Origin: Phoronis australis
Lineage: Eukaryota > Phoronida > Phoronidae
Reading direction: 5' to 3'
Length of the DNA stretch: 64,000 nt
NCBI GenBank assembly: GCA_002633005.1
Contig: NMRA01000155.1
Location: 305,844-369,843 of the forward strand
Shown here one piece after another: positions 22,297 through 38,100 of this stretch (position 1 is its first letter; each line of letters starts with the position of its first letter). The notes beneath the pieces were generated by a model. It searched no databases. It had not been told where the DNA came from and worked only from the letters and a program-made list of their open reading frames with translations. A program made the translations under genes and the position numbers.

Positions 22297-25200
22297 TATG
22301 ACGGACTTTTGTGACAACTATATTTTCTTCGCCAGAATTTAAAAAAGACATTGGTCGGACTTCATACCAACATTTTTTCTTCGATTAATATCTATACCTA
22401 AAATGTGTCACTTTACTAATCTGGCAGCTAACGTTAAAACATAAATATGCAAAAACGTACACTATTCAATATGGTGTGTGACAGCGAAAAAATGTCGAAA
22501 ATGGGAATTCAAGCCTCAGACAGTGCAAAAACTGTCCAATTTAGAGCAAAAACTGTATTTTCCATGAGTCCACCGATAGTAAAGTTGATTTTGACTAAAA
22601 AAAACGGGAGTGGTTTTGAACAATGTAATTGTTTTTTCGACGTGTGACACCGTTTTTTTGGATTGCGCACTTTAGTGGAGAATGAGCCACTTACTGTACG
22701 TTATGTATGACCATGTCTGAGTTCATACCATTTTTTCAATCGTGCAGATAATCTAGAATACAGTAGAGTGTACCTTTGAACATGTGTCTTCAATACAAAA
22801 GCAGAAAAATCAAATTCAAAATTACATGTTTGCAAGTTTCAATTTCAGTGTCGATCATTAAATGTACATGTAAAAGCCCCTATCGTAAAATCTATTTTTG
22901 TTTGCACCGCTGCATGTCATTAGAATCGCCTGTTCTTACAAGTGTTTCATTTTCTTCAAGGAGAATACCACCCGATTTTTTAATTCGTCTGTTTTACCCT
23001 CTTAATCGGTCTATATTCACATCGCCTCGAATACGGCCGACTTTGCCTTGCCGAGAGGTATCGTAATAACCTGAGAAACGACGCAGCGACATCAGTGCTT
23101 CATCTGCAGACTGAATGCCGCTACATGTTGCGGTAAATCGTCCCCTCTTGTCCGAACTATGAAGCTGCAACGAAAGCGGGTATATCGTTTTCTCGACTTC
23201 CTCTAGAACACGAAATGCTTAGGAAGTAGCTTGGGGTAGTAAAGACTGAATGAAAAGTACGCTGTTAATAGCAAGTATGAGGCCGTGAAAGATCTCCCTG
23301 TCACTGGTAGGCATTTCGTCGACACTGATTTCTCTGACGAATGCCGGCTTGTACCAAAGAAACATTCATACGTTCCGTTGTACTGCGCATGTTCACGGTG
23401 CCTCTCTGGAATTTTTTGATCAGGGTATTCCGGCTTTAAATGATAGCCTGTTAAACCTTACGATCCATCTGTGAAGTCTTCGTCGGATATGAGCTCTTGC
23501 CTAAGTCGGGATTGTGAGAGGCCGCTTTAACGTTTACTAGTCTGCGTTCTGTTTCATGATGACTTATTCTCACTCTAACCAATGCTTGTTTAAATCTGAA
23601 ACAAAGTCTGTCTCATTAGATAAAATTTGTAATGCCTTTGGAGTATTCGTGAGTGGAAATGTTTTGAGAAGCCAGCAATGAATAAATCACTGCGTTACCG
23701 GCTTTAGATGCAATAAAAGGAATTGACCGGAGCACCGAGGCCGTGTGAGCGCAAGCCAATTCAGTGTTTGCTGACAGAAAGCTGTTGTGAAACAATTACT
23801 CGATTTTATATGCTATGGTCTTTATTTAAATATAAAATTCATTATTCAAATCATTTTTACTCTACAACATTTGCCCTGATGGTTCTGCAATTTCGTACCT
23901 AATTCACCAAAATAATTACGTGCACATTATTTCTTTGGCTCACTAGTATAATTTTTCGTAGCCGGAGGTTTAGTTTCTAACTTAAGCTGGTTCGTGTCCG
24001 TGATCACCAGTCCCGGTGGCTACGACGGGCCTGATCTGGTTCCGAGCCACTGGCTGCGGTAACAAGCGTTTTGTGTGTTTAAAATTAAAAAAATCGTAAG
24101 TCTCAAAGTACAACACACAGCTATGTTCTCCGGTCTGTATTTCACAGTAGAATGATTCGAATTTAACACACTCAAACTCCCGCGATCGACCATAGTATAT
24201 TGGCCTTAGTACTGAAATCTGTAGACTACGGTACGTTCAAATACCTACAAATCCGTAACAGTGAAATAAAACAGCACGTTTGTTTAAGAACTTGATGTAT
24301 TGTAAGGGTTTAAGATCGCTTTTGGATGATTTATTGATGTAAAACGAAGAATTCAAGCGATAGGTTGACACCAGTAAGCGTGTTGTGAACTCCTGAACAG
24401 ACTGCGTTCGGACCTATGACGTCAGTGGTTAATTTCAACTCCTCCGTCTGCCGTCAGGTGTCAGGTAAAACAATTAACATGCTGTTATCGAGTGCAACTA
24501 CTCGATCTAAATTGATACAAATTAGGTTATTTTTGGTGGTATTCTCCTTTAAAACACTGCCTCGCGTGTAGAATAACAGCAGGTAAGCATGCCAGTAAAT
24601 GCCAAGTCGAAAGTCAGATATTACAAAAGTAATTACAGAATTACTGCATAACTGAGCTCTATTGGTGAACAGAATTTGATCACTTTTTTATTTTTCTTTT
24701 AATAGCTTAATTATGGCTTAATAATGTTGACTCCAACGCACGCGATCGAATATTCAGTCACGTACACCTGCGTATACCCTTGGCGTATAGATGGCGCTGC
24801 AGTCAAACATAGTCTGACGTTTGCCGCCGCATGCGCCCTTCAGCACCTGGTGGTCTCAAGCGAGTTACTTTTTTATCATAAGCAGGCAGTGACCCATAAG
24901 CTACAGCATATTTACAAAACCACTTCTGTGACTTTTTGGGGCAATTCATTTTTGATATTTGTAACATCAGAGAAAACCAATGCACTTTCAAAAAAATGAA
25001 AAGTTTAAAGTTGCACGTTTCCATGAAATTCGAATTTCATATTCGGCTATACTATTGGACATTACATTCCCAAAAATATTAAAATTATGTTCCCACAATT
25101 ATTGATACCTCTTAAAATGTTTCCATAGGTTGGAATATGTCCTAAAGCACACGTACAGTTTCTATTTCTCCACATCAAAGTACAAATTTTATGCGAATTC

Positions 25201-28200
25201 GTGTCAAATTTGTAAACTCATTGTCGTCATTTGATAGGAAAATCGGAACTACTATTCGAAACCGTTTACAGTGTTATCACGATATACTTTTCCTGTTGAT
25301 TCGATACGAATTAAGAAAAAAGAATACAAAAAAACAAACAAATATATATGGAAAGTTAGAGACTTAGAGAAATATTATTTCACCAAGTAACAAGGATTTT
25401 CTATCGATTGCCTACGCCTACTTTACTATTACTGATTAAGTAGTTGTTCAGACCATGTAGCTGGTGAGGCGTACATGAGCCATGGATCGTATGATTCTAG
25501 AGCAGTTTGCGTTCTTTTTAATAACAAGGTGTTCTGATGCAAACCGTAATTTTGTGCTGGTGAACTTCACTATGGACCTTATTCACGCAGTCGCCATTTC
25601 AGAAGTGAGCCTCTTTTTAGGTTCAAAAGCGATGTATTTGAAGCATAAATACTACAAAAATAACGCTTTGCGCCGTGACTAAGCTCAGAGTGCATAGTTT
25701 TAGGACCTATAACGAGGTTCACTTTATAATGGCGACTGGGTGTTTAAGTTGTAAGCAAATAAGTGTGCGTCTGATTAATTCATATGCTCTAAATTATGAC
25801 ACTTCATGGTTGCTCAAAACAATCGATGATATTCTTTCAGTAACAAAATAAAGTTCATGCGATAATATGTGGGGACCGGCTCAGAAGTTTGAATAAGACA
25901 GTTTTATCCTTTTCGTATTTGACCAAATTTCTGCGGTAAAGGCAACTCACTTCCGAGTGGCATAAACAACTTTTATTAAACTCACCAAAAGCTTGACCTG
26001 TTTTCGATTTTTCAATAAGCCATGAAATAAAAGAGTGTATTCGTTCCACTCTAATGTAAGATCCTAATCAATCTATAATAAACAGTTAAGATAACAATAG
26101 CTAACTTTACTACCAGTTTGAAAGGTAAATATGAGTTTTCTCCAAGAAAATCCAAAACAATTCAAAATCCAGACACAGGTACTTGACACTGCATCAGCAA
26201 CACTCTCAACATTTCTATTGTTGGGATAGTAAAAGCAAGTTTTGGTGTGGAAAGCCAAAGACCATATCTCACCAAAGTAACATTGACAAAATACAATTTC
26301 CTTGTGGTGATGTCTCCCTGAAGTAAAAGATCATTCTTTACACAGCTGTTGTATTTTTAGTAAATTTAAATTTTTAGTCTTTGGAGAGTTAGCTTTTTGA
26401 CTTTACTGTATGCTCATATTTCAAGTACTTTCTCTGCATATTTGAAGACTACCACTTCCAAGTGATCATTAAAATTCTAAAAATGTGTGAAGATATGAAT
26501 TGTTTTGTATTTTAAAACATATTACAGAAAATTTATGTTGGCATATTCAGGCTTACGAATGTCAATATACTTGATTTCCCATGAACTACAGTTCTTTCCT
26601 CATCTGTCGCAGTCTTTTGTCGTCAAAAGCACAAGTTCTCAGTTGTACATGTACATGTATTCTACTGGCAAATATAATACACTGTACCAAGCATGTGTTA
26701 CATAACTTCAAGCAGGTGTAACTCGTGCCTTTTGTAAGGTATAAAAATGTAATTAACGATAAAACAACTGAGTTAGTAGGAACTGAACTACGGTTGGTGA
26801 GAAAACAACTTAAATTCTTAAAATAGAATTGTGTTAATGAGAATAAAACACTATGCAGACCGCTAGTTAGAAAGATTGTCCAGTCTGTTATTCCATTCAA
26901 TCCAGGTTATCTGTAAATATTAGTCTTTAAATGTGACTGAATCATTTTTTAAAAAGAATGATGAACGGCACTCCCCCGAAATTAGAGCACGCAAGTGATG
27001 AGCAAGATAACACATTTTTGTATAGAAAACAATATAAGCCGTTAGATCCACCACTGCAATGGTTCCGGTCTTCTTCGTTTACGGCCCCCGGATACCACTG
27101 TGGTGGTGAAAAGTATTGGCTTTTTTTTCTTGCGGCCTATCTTCATTTTGTAAACTGTATGAAGATACATGTAACATCAATGCACTCAGTATTGAGCAGA
27201 AAAGATTTCTTCAACAAATATCAGATTCAGGGGTTTTCCAAGCACTACCGAACCCATACTAACAACTTTTTCAAGAACATTTTGTAGCCTCTTCCTCCGA
27301 ATCGACAAATTTCATGTCACCATGCCTGCCAAATGTTCGGTAGTGTTTGGATTTCCCACGAAAGCACATGCAGTTCCCCAAATAGAGATGGGGATGTTCA
27401 GCTCACTCGGGTGGGTATTTTTATCTCTTGGGAATAAGCTTGGGTAGGTGATTATCAATCACTGTAGCATATCTATGGGCAACCATTGTTATCGCTGAGT
27501 GATTGATGTAGCAATGCACTGGTCATGTCCAGGTTAGATGTAACTTGAAGTTTTGGCTTTCACGTACACACTTGGGCACTCCTGATTTGATCAGATATAT
27601 ATAATATAAAGAATGTCTAGATTGTGACCTCTCGGTGACGTACCTCCAATGTAAATAGTAGGTTGGCATCAATAAACTACATGAAAGAATGATTTGCTTT
27701 TCCATCATATGATGCTGTAGTTCAACAGGGCATTAACTAATCTAAGGGGAAAGATGCCTGTGCCTTCTGAGCGGAGTGATTTTTTGGTCTAGGCAAAAAC
27801 CCAGTCGCTACTCTGATTAAGCAATGCCTTGAAGCCAAACTGTCACTTTGCTTAAATGACTCTAACATAATAGAGATTTTTTTGTCATAGGAGGAGAATT
27901 TTGGGGCCTGATGGGGTATATTTGAGTGAATCGTAGATGTGAATTGAAGTTTACATGTACCATGCAATGGCCGAAGTAGAATATATACTTTAGTAATTAC
28001 CGAGATTACCAAGCATGGGAACTGTTAACAGGTTTGGATTGTAAACAATAATTAGTATTGCTCTATCAGTAGATCATCCATTTGCTAACTACCCCGATTA
28101 CTGCACTAAACTTGGGAAACCAGCGACCTCAATTAAACTGGCAATTATGCTAACCATTAGGCTTGTAGGCTCAAATTATTTAGTGGAAGCACTCCCTACA

Positions 28201-29780
28201 ACTACAGTAAGACGTACGTAGCCGTCGATCAAGATTCGACACCGCCTGAATTTTGAGGTCTGGCAGAGGCTGAGGCTGACACTGAAGGGCTATGTTGGCC
28301 GAGTCAATTACTAACTACTGGATTATCACCTTTAAATAAAATACATCGTGTGAAACATTAACTTAATATTAGGGAAAATTCAACAAATGCACTACGTTAA
28401 AAATACAATCAAATCGCTCATTGTCTCTCAGAAAGTGGAAGCCAAATTCCTTCTTTCTTTTGGTGTCAAAAATGTCCGTCCAATGACGTTCTCGTATATC
28501 TTGTAAGTTTTTTTTCCATGATGAAACATTTATTAACTCAACCAACCACTACATAGTTGTGCAGCAATATGACATCTAGTTTAGTGTACATCAAACAAAT
28601 TACGAACAATATCGGACCCTATAAAAGCTAGTTAGGCAAAAAGAAGACCACCTTGCTTGGAATCTCTTAAAATCCAATTTATCATTATAAATAATTTTTT
28701 CCAGATTGTAGTAATCACATACCTCACGTAAAAATGACTGAAAATTGGGCTTAGCCTTTTGTAGCAATTATCGTTCCCTATTTGCCTCGTTCGTAATCAG
28801 TTTTTGGAACTTTTTCAAAATGTTGGTGAATAAATTGCCATTTTCACTCTTTACAAGGCAATGAGTTCCTATGACCCAGTTTGGTTTAACCCCAAGTTGA
28901 ACATTATAAATTACAAAAGTGGGTGATTTATGAGGGTTGTCATGCCAATTGCATAATATATATCTATGATTTGCCATATTTTAACGTTAATTTGATGAAT
29001 TATGCGTGCTTTTTAATCATTGTAAATTCTCTACGCCAACCACAGTACTCGTGTGAATGAGGTGTCATTCGTTAAAAAAACTGTATTCGTCCAAAATTTC
29101 TCACCGCCCAGAGTTTATAACCACTGCTTGCGTTATGTACGCAACTGCAAGAGATTTTTACTTGTTTATACAAAAAATGAAATTTCAAAGGTAGTGGAAT
29201 GATTGTCTGAATAAAATACTTCCAAGCAAATAATGGAGGAGTATCCGTGTTCTTTGATCCCCAACAACTGCAATTTCAACTGACTTCAAATAAAATTTAC
29301 CCTCATAGTTCTCAGTAACTGAATGTTTCCTATATAAGATAGGAATAAACTACTCACCGAAGGGTAAATTTCATGGAAAAGAGTCCGACAAACCTTGTTG
29401 CTTTTTTGGGAATCTGGAGTTGTACAACATTTTTGGAGGACAGTGAACAATGGCTTTAAGAATAAACATGGTCTCCTCTTAGTTTAAGAATGGCAGATGT
29501 TACCTTTGGGAAAGTGAGAGACAGACATGTAATCAAACTTATCATTTGCTTATTAAAACGCTATATATACGGAGCCTGGTGAAATTCCAGAACACCTTGT
29601 TTGTATTAGTTGAAAATGAAACTCTTAAAAATTATTATATAGAAGATGTAATTTACCAGAACTTGAAATTTGAACTCGTTAAAAAAATGTGGATTACTGT
29701 ACAATGAATAACCAAATAAGGTCATGAATACATCCAGGAACATGACTGCATTATGGGTACGCTCGAGACTGGAAGGAGGG
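22297..29780. other. Long intergenic stretch without a recognisable gene
   Basis: About 7.5 kb between the motif cluster and the gene 2 promoter. The short frames here (up to 109 codons, such as 26958-27287) lack family resemblance, repeat structure or plausible splice continuation. I cannot exclude small exons of a gene that I do not recognise. Confidence 0.35.
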
Positions 29781-29802
29781 TAAGCTTTGTTTGAGATGTA
29801 AT

Positions 29803-29825
29803 CTTGAGTAAACAGAGTGAATAAA
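29803..29825 (+). promoter_or_regulatory. Conserved upstream block of gene 2
   Basis: CTTGAGTAAACAGAG and the following TGAATAAA lie 135 bases before the ATG. Similarity to gene 3 extends upstream through TTTGAGATGTNATCTTGAGT (from about 29789). The GTAAACA core fits the forkhead consensus RYAAAYA; this is inference from sequence only. Confidence 0.45.
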
Positions 29826-29937
29826 CTCTTAAGCAATTGCACGAGATCGTTATAACGTAGGCGTAGTTGGGTATCCCAATCAGTGTAGTGATTGGCGAGA
29901 ACGTAAAGCGTGTACTTGCTGCATCCAATATTTTAAG

Positions 29938-32158
29938 ATGAAGATATTGCTATTTTTGGCGGCTTGTGTTATCTTGTGTTGCGGAGTGTTAAGCGAGAAC
30001 GTGGTAGTGAATGTTAAGGGTGGAAAATTGAAAGGTAACTGGTCTCAGGCGGACGGAGTAACTCGGTTTTTGGGTGTTCCTTATGCTTTACCACCCGTGG
30101 GCGAGCGCAGGTTCGCCCTCCCCCAGGTGATGGGGAGTTGGGTTACGGAGAAAGACTGCAATGTCTACAAGCCCTCATGTCCTCAACCATTGGAAATGTT
30201 CAATGACTCGCTACCCGGTTATTTAAAGGTGTACAACCTTTCATTTGACTTACCTCAGACGGAAGAAGATTGTTTATACTTAAATATTTTTGTTCCTGGG
30301 AAGGTTCAAAGTAACAAGTCTTTGCCAGTTATGGTCCATTTCCAAGACGGTGGCTTTCAAGTCGCACTTTCTGAAGTGTTCGATGGTTCTAGCCTTGCAC
30401 AGGAAGGTGACGTCATAGTTGTAACTTTCAGTTCCCGACTTGGTGCTCTTGGTTTCTATGGAGGGCTCAACTTGGGACTTTGGGACCAGATCAAAGTCTT
30501 GAAGTGGATACATCACAACATCGGCGCGTTCGGTGGTGACGCAAATAGAGTGACATTGTTTGGAGTTGGCTCCGGTGCATTTGCTGTTGGTCTCCATGTC
30601 TTATCTGCGGAGAGTAGAGGGTTGTTCAAAAGGGTCATATCTCAAGGTACATCTGCCTACGACATAACCTTAGTTAACTTAAATCCAGCAAGTGCAAATG
30701 GCGCTTTCAACAAAGAAGTGAAGTGTGAACACAAGGAAATGGATGAACAGATGAAATGTTTAAGGTCTCTGAAAGTTGAGGACATTCTTTCTGTTCAGGT
30801 AAACCTTGCATACCAGTATTTGAATTTCATGCCGGCAGTTGATGGAAAAATCCTACAAGACACACCTTTCAAGATATTGGAAACGCTGAATTTCAACGAC
30901 GTCGACTACATGTTAGGTGTCAACAGCAACGGGGGATCTGCTGGTATTTTGGACTTCTTCGCCCGTTTAGACACTGGTGCGGACGAAGATTATTTCAAAA
31001 CATTCATAGATGGTGCCGCTTACATGAATTCCCCATCAAACTTTGCCACTGTGAAGGCGGCTTTGCTGTATGAATACGGGACCGCAATGAATGAAAATAT
31101 GAACAGCAAGCAGTGGCTTCAGAAAACATTGGACTTTTTCAGAGATGCTTATTTAAGTCAAGTCAGAGGAGCCCAGTTGACACATGCCGGTGCAGGGTTG
31201 AGCGTTTACGCCTATTATTTCGACCAGTCTCCGCCAGTTTTAAACGGCGCTCCTGTCGACGTGTTGGGTGTACCCGCGGGTGTGGAGGAGTTGTTCCTAT
31301 TTGGAGGTGTACGCCATGAGTTCAGTAAACGCCTGATGAAAACCTGGACAAGTTTTGCTAAAACAGGGTATGTACGGTATACAAACAAACGAGTTCTTTT
31401 CGATTTTGACTACTATAGTTTAAGTTTTTGGTGAAATCGGTAGATTCACTGAATCGTGTGAAAACATGAAGGGTCGCTACTGCTGGGCTTAATTCCGTCT
31501 TCATATATGAATTGGATCCTCGTCAAGACAAAACAGGTCATACACTTCTCCTCATGTCCCAGTTTTGTCTTTCTGAGGTGAATTATGGCGAGTTTTGTGA
31601 AATTTGCATTCCTCCGTTCGATCCAATATGTCGAAGTCATTATCAGGTCTACTCTATGGAAAGTGACTTACGCTTTAAAATTCCTAAATAAAGTTTTTCC
31701 ATGTAATACTTAGTACGTTATTTATTACAATTGTGGTGGAAGTTATTTTGAGTCACTAGTTGCTAAGTTAAAGACCGTATTTTTGCCGCTGAGGTGAGGT
31801 GAGATAAGTTACTTTAGTCAGAGAAAATTGCTTTACTTCTTAAGTCACTTTTCATGAAACTAAAACGTAGTTTTCTTTGCGAATGGCTACTTTTTTCACT
31901 TACCATCTTGTCTTGTAAATATACATGTATTTCGTTAGCAGTGAATACAATACGGTGACTGGTTAAAATTTTGTTTTTAGAAAGCCAACTTTAGAACTTA
32001 GTGACGGCACCACTTTAGACTGGCCAAACTTTAACGTGACTCATCAGAAAACAGCACTTTTGCACGCCAACATTACAAAGTCAAACGCTGTGGTTGATTC
32101 TTTGCCACACGATTTGGAACGAAAGATATCTTTCTGGCTTGAATTTCTACCCCAAATA
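29938..32158 (+). other. Gene 2, domain 1: catalytically dead carboxylesterase-like domain
   Basis: It shares the numbering of gene 1: Gly211 in GVGSG (codon 30568-30570), Gly332 in NSNGG (codon 30931-30933), Gly448 in PAGVEEL (codon 31279-31281), and HFQDGG in place of the HGGG loop. The family Cys of EDCLYLN and the later Cys pair around the KCEHKEM..KCL segment are kept, so the fold should be intact. Compared with gene 1, roughly 87% of about 220 aligned residues around the nucleophile region are identical by hand count. Confidence 0.86.
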
Positions 32159-35100
32159 ACAGCTCAACGCGATGGGTGCCACAACGAGACTTCTTCGACT
32201 ATGGAGCACGAACACCCTATGGTTCATCTTAAGCAAGGTCACGTCCTTGGACGAAGTAGGATAGTTGCAGGTACTTTGTTTAAGTTCTTGTTACCTCCCC
32301 TGTGATGCACCCTGTGGTCATCAGTCATGTGAAGTATTGAACAATCTCGGTATGTTGTTTGCTTTTCATATTTCATCGTTAAGCGGGCAGTCGTCCAGAG
32401 GTGAAGAAGTAATTTGAGTCTGAAACGGCGTGTGCTTCTCTTGCAGTGGGCAAAGATTTCGCCACGAAAAACCCACAATTCCCTGTAAAAGAATTTACAT
32501 GTACTGTTTCCTTTACATTCACCAATTTAAAACACAGCATGAGTTCCATCAGTCAAACTATAACACTGAAGTATAAACATTTTAGTATTTTTCAACTTTA
32601 TGGTTGCCTTTCTTTATTTTATTTCCTTGTTTGAAGTGGTGGATTTCCGCGAGTAAGCTTAAACTCACTACGGCGTCCAGTTTAGGTCGCGACGCACCAT
32701 TTTAATTAAAAAATCACATTTAATTCAGGTCAAAAACATTTGGGTGTGTGTTAAATGCGCTTTGTGACTGAAATTAATTCTGACGTATCTAATCAAAATG
32801 TTGCAGAGAAGCATGTTTAATTGACGGCCGGTGGAGAAATATCACAATTTTGTAGGTTTTTATAACTACAAGCCACCTTGCTTAACTCGCCACTTTGGGA
32901 ACGATGGGAAAAGTAACGACTCCTCCGAGTGACGCCTTGAGTGTAATTCATACTTTTGAGTACGATACACATTTACTGGTATCGCGATGATGACGGGTTT
33001 TATCAGATTCCATGTCACCAATGTCGAGAGACAAGAATGTGTAGTTTGATAAGTTCAGTTCAAGGATGTTCCGAGGTTAAGCCAGATTTTTGTAGGGTCT
33101 GCATAAGCTTAATCCGAGTATGATATATGTGTGCATGGTAGGCTAGATGTCTCATCATTCGATCTGCCTGAAAGGCTTTTGCTGTTTGAGCAATTCAGAT
33201 GAGTTTCCGAAGTGGCGACCGAAGAAGTCTATTAGTTTCCATAGAAAATAACATGAAGAAATGCTCCCCTTATCAGTTACACGTGCTTTCCCATTTCTTA
33301 ATAATTTCAAAGACTAGCATCAATACGAGACCTGCATATTATACAGTAATCTTACAACCGGTACGAAATGAAGTTGTAGGAAATGTAGTTGAATTACATT
33401 TTCCTTAGCTGAATGTTCGCCGGGGACACACGAAGTCGGCGCTTTTTCATATTTAATGCAGGTGTGCAATAGAAATGACAATTAAGCGTCGCCTGTTCGA
33501 TGAATTTACTTACATTTTATTCCTGTTGAACGGTAGATGTGTTCGTGCATTTCAGGAAACCAATTCCCATTCGAAGAATACCTGGACATTCCCTATGCAG
33601 CGCCACCTGTGGGAAATTTACGATTTCAACCTCCAAGGCTCCATCAAGGATGGAGAGGCATTCTAAATAGTACAAGGGAGACAAGTGGAGTAAAAGCGTG
33701 TCCACAAACTAACTGGCCACTGCTTCCGTTTGAAGTCATGGATGAAGACTGCCTAACGTTAGACATTTACGTGCCATACGGAGTTTCAAAAGTCAGGTGA
33801 TTACCGCTTTAGGCTTGGTGCTGTTTGTTACACGTATACATAAAAATATAATTTAAAATGTGTTAATAATTGACTGAAAAATTGTTGACTATTAAACGTT
33901 ACTTCCGGGCTTTCAAATATAATAAGTACGACTTAACAGGCAGCAAATACACTGTATATCACCAGGAATGGTACACTGTCCTTTATATAACAACACGGTA
34001 ATAACTAACGTTTTCACTGGCACATTCGCTAGCAGCAAAGATGCCAGTAATGTGAACGATTGCACAGGTCACTTTTGCTGGCGATTTGCTTGAGGTTTGA
34101 GTTTCCCCTAAACCATTTGCGTTTTCGCCAGCGCTTTTGTACGCTGACGTCCACGTACTATGTTCTACAGTCATATCAAGAACTTTAAGACAGAGTTTGG
34201 AAGTGTTTTGACGTATAACTTTTAGCTTAATAATTACTCGATGGACTGTAACAGAGTGTATTGCTAGGAGGTGCCTGTCCCAGTTGATTTTCACCTCAAT
34301 ACCGTGCTACTCAGTCTAAATGTGTCAGTGAAACTAACAAATACACCTAGAAGTAAACCGCATTTCAAGCTTTTGGAATTGCTCATGTTTTCATTTTCTT
34401 TACGGCAAAATTCCCGAGTATCTGCCAGAATTTCATTCGCCAGTTTTCAATTAAGTAGCATTCCATCCAGTAGATAAAAATGTTGACTAATGTTGCTCTC
34501 ATATTATAACTTTGCCAGTTGTGATGAATAAAGTCCCTCTTTGTTTCTCTTCTAAAATATTCTGTGAGCCTTGTGGTAGCACGGTGTATATTTAATACCT
34601 ATTTCTTAAGACGAGCATTTAAACACGCGCTATTGCAATGGAATACCAGCATCTTTAAAAGTCGTATTCATGCTTTTAGCTAAGGCAGTCGTAGGCACAT
34701 GATCGATAATCAAAAACTGTGTTCTTTTGGGAAGAATTTGCAATCGACGCCCTATCAATTCTAAACTGTTTTTATCAAAGATCATAAGCCCCATCTCAGC
34801 AATGACAATTGTCGTCACGTTGTAGTGAACGCGATGCTGCATTGACATTTATTTTTTTCACGCTGGGTGAGCACCAAAGGCTTAAAGGAACGTTTTTACT
34901 TACTCCAATTTTAAATGGAAATTCTCCATCACACAAAACATGTCTTTTATTTGAACCACCTTTGTATGAAACACGACTTATATGACATTTCTATTTTGGC
35001 GGTGGGAGCCAGATGCTGCGTGCATACCATTGCAGAGAAACTTCTGAAACTATTTCAAAAACGTTATTTCACAATTTCAACCTGCATGACGTAACAAATC

Positions 35101-38100
35101 ATGGGAGTCACGGTCGTCTTGGCTAAGATCAGGGGTCCGTTCCCACAAAACTGACATAGCTAAGACAAATCTTAAATTTTAGGAAATTTTAAAATAAAAA
35201 TTAGATTTGTCTCAAAACCAATTCAAGAAAGAGATCTTAAGTTTAACTAAAGTGTTTGACATAAATTTTGTCTTAATTTTGATTAACTTACGGAATATGG
35301 AAGTTTCAAAGTTTGGAAGTTAAGACAAACCTTAAACTTAAGTCAAAAATGAACTTAAGTCAGTTTCTTGGTACAGGCCCCAGCTGTCGTTTCATAAAAA
35401 GCGACTTAGTCTTAAAAGACTTAGCCTCACGCTCCCACGCCAGTAAAGGTTTAGCCGTGTAATTAGCATATCACAACTTTGAATTATTTTTTTAAGTATC
35501 TAGTTTTTAACCGTAATGGGGACATTTTTATATACTTTGTTTTTTTTTTGTTGAAGTGTATTTAAATTGTGTTTTCAGAAATCGTTATGTGGAGCGTAAG
35601 ATCACTTACTTTTCATAAAAGTGATCGCAGGAGCGCTTAATATGTATTTCATCCTTCATGCCTATAGATATAGACAGTTGCCCGTCATGGTTTTTATACA
35701 CGGAGGAGGTTACGTTGTGGGTTCGAAAAACACATATCTTGGCAATGGCTTGGTTCAGAGAGAAGTTATTTTGGTAGTAATAAACTATCGTCTTGGTACA
35801 TTTGGATTTTTGGCTACTGGTATGTATAGTTCATGTACTTAAATGCTTTGTGAAGTTTCCTAGTTAAAAAGAGAAACAGTCAACATTTTTTATGAATCGT
35901 CTCTCGGCAATTCTGGCACCAAGTAAACAGTCTTTGCATGTTTTGTTTACCCATTCACGTGCTTTTAGAAGCAAGTTTGGTGTGTGTTTTTAAATCATCG
36001 AAGATTTCTGTGACTGATAAAATGAAGATAAAGATTTCTGCAATGTGACTTTATACTTGAATTAGCGTCATCGTAAATTCGGAAACTGTTCGATCATGCC
36101 GATTTCCCAGATCCGATACACATGCTCTGAATCGCTTTACGCATGCGTGATTACATAGACGTAGAGCACGAGTGCTTAAGAGTGGCGTCGCGTAAATAAA
36201 TTCTCAAGAATTTTGACATTAATATCAAAGGAAATATAATGCTACATCGGTACTAAATACCCGACACCTAACATTATTTCGCCATTATATCCCCAACAGG
36301 TGACAAGGCTTCAACAGGTAATTATGGTCTCATGGATCAACATTTGGCTCTGAAATGGGTGAATGAAAACATAGGACACTTTGGAGGTGATCCTGATGAA
36401 GTAACTATATTTGGAGAATCTGCTGGAGCCGGAAGTGTTATGTTCCAAGTCATAGCACCAGCCAATAGAGGACTTTTTAAACGAGCTATTCCTGAGAGCG
36501 GCGGCACTGAATGCCCATGGTCACTCGTCACCAACGAAACGGCCCTTGCAAACACGAAAAAATTGGCTGCTAAATTGAACTGTACCTCGACAAGCACTCA
36601 CATGATGGTCAATTGCTTGAAGCAAATTGACGCCATGGATGTCATTATGATGACTACTGGGGATGTTCTGAACCTCATCAATATGAACCCTGTTGTAGAC
36701 GGGCATTTCATTCCGAAATCGCCGGAGCAGATGTACAACGATGGCGTAGCTCGAAATGTTACCGTTATGACGGGACGTACCAGGCATGAGGGTTACATGT
36801 CTGTTGCCTATGCAGAACAAACGCTGCAAAATACTCGAATGGAAGAATACAGTCCATCGTTTGCCAAAGCTTTCGACTTTTATTATTCTGACGTCATTGA
36901 GGCCGTTAAGAATGGACTTACAGACAAAAAGAGCATATTGCTTTTTACTGACTTTGCGACGGACTATCAGGTTTCGCACTGCATTGAGAAAGAAGCCAAT
37001 CTCCATGTTAGGTAAGGAAGTGCCTTTAGTTGTGACCAGTTTCTGCTTTCATTTTCTGGTGAAATTACCGTTTACTTGAATATAGGCCCATGCTCTTGGA
37101 TCCGAAATATTGTGTTTTTTCACAGATAATTTGCATTCATTGGTATTTGCATGCAAGTATTTTGCGTACAGGTACATGCGCGTAAGTTTTGCCAAAAAGA
37201 GCATGTTCAGGTCTTTTAAGTGGGTGCATGTCTTGTGCTGGTTACAGGTGCACGCGTTGTCTTCGACAAAAGCGCATGGCTTTGCCCCTTCAAAACGGTT
37301 TTACACGACCTTTATCGACAGCCCATTTCCGAAGTTTTATTTCAGTTTGGACGTTCACTTAGGCTTACTTGAGATTTTTGTAGCCACCTGGTAGACAATT
37401 TGTAAGTATAACATTCATCAGACCAGTGCAGCAACCAAATGTTGTGAAAAAATCAAATTTGTGCTCTTGTTGCTCCCATATTTGCAAATCTTCATGTTAG
37501 GGGAGAAAAAGACTTTGGCAGTGAAAGGTTTCTGATTTCATAGTACATTTAATGACTGATCGCCATGAAAATTGAAAATGGGCTGCCAGTGTTTGTAAAG
37601 AATGAACATTCACTTCTTTTGAGAGGAGATAAAGAATAGCCTACGAGGTGAACTTCGAATCAAAATGACCTCAAAAGAACATTCTGCTATCTGCTCTTTA
37701 CCGACTGTATTCTGCCCCTAGAGATACTTACCAACAGATACATGCAAAGGATATTCAGAAAACATTCGAAATTCTTCGTAGAATGAAATGATCCAGATAT
37801 TTCTATTTTGGGATAACAGTATGGACAAATGGAACAGCATGTGGCTTTCAGTGGAGTTGATGGCATGAGGAGTAAGATCCGAGAACCAAGAATTACGCCA
37901 AAGAGTGAGGTCCCGTAAAACTCCGTTAAATCACTCCAGTGAAACGCGATTCTCTCGCGACTAGTGTGCTCGAAGACCTGTAAACGTAACTTGGCAAAAT
38001 AGCGATTGGTTTTTGAAATTGGATCAGGGGCAGGTCCAGGATTTTTAATTAGGGTTGGCCAGGACAGAGTATTGGCTAGGATTTTGCCCATCAGACATTA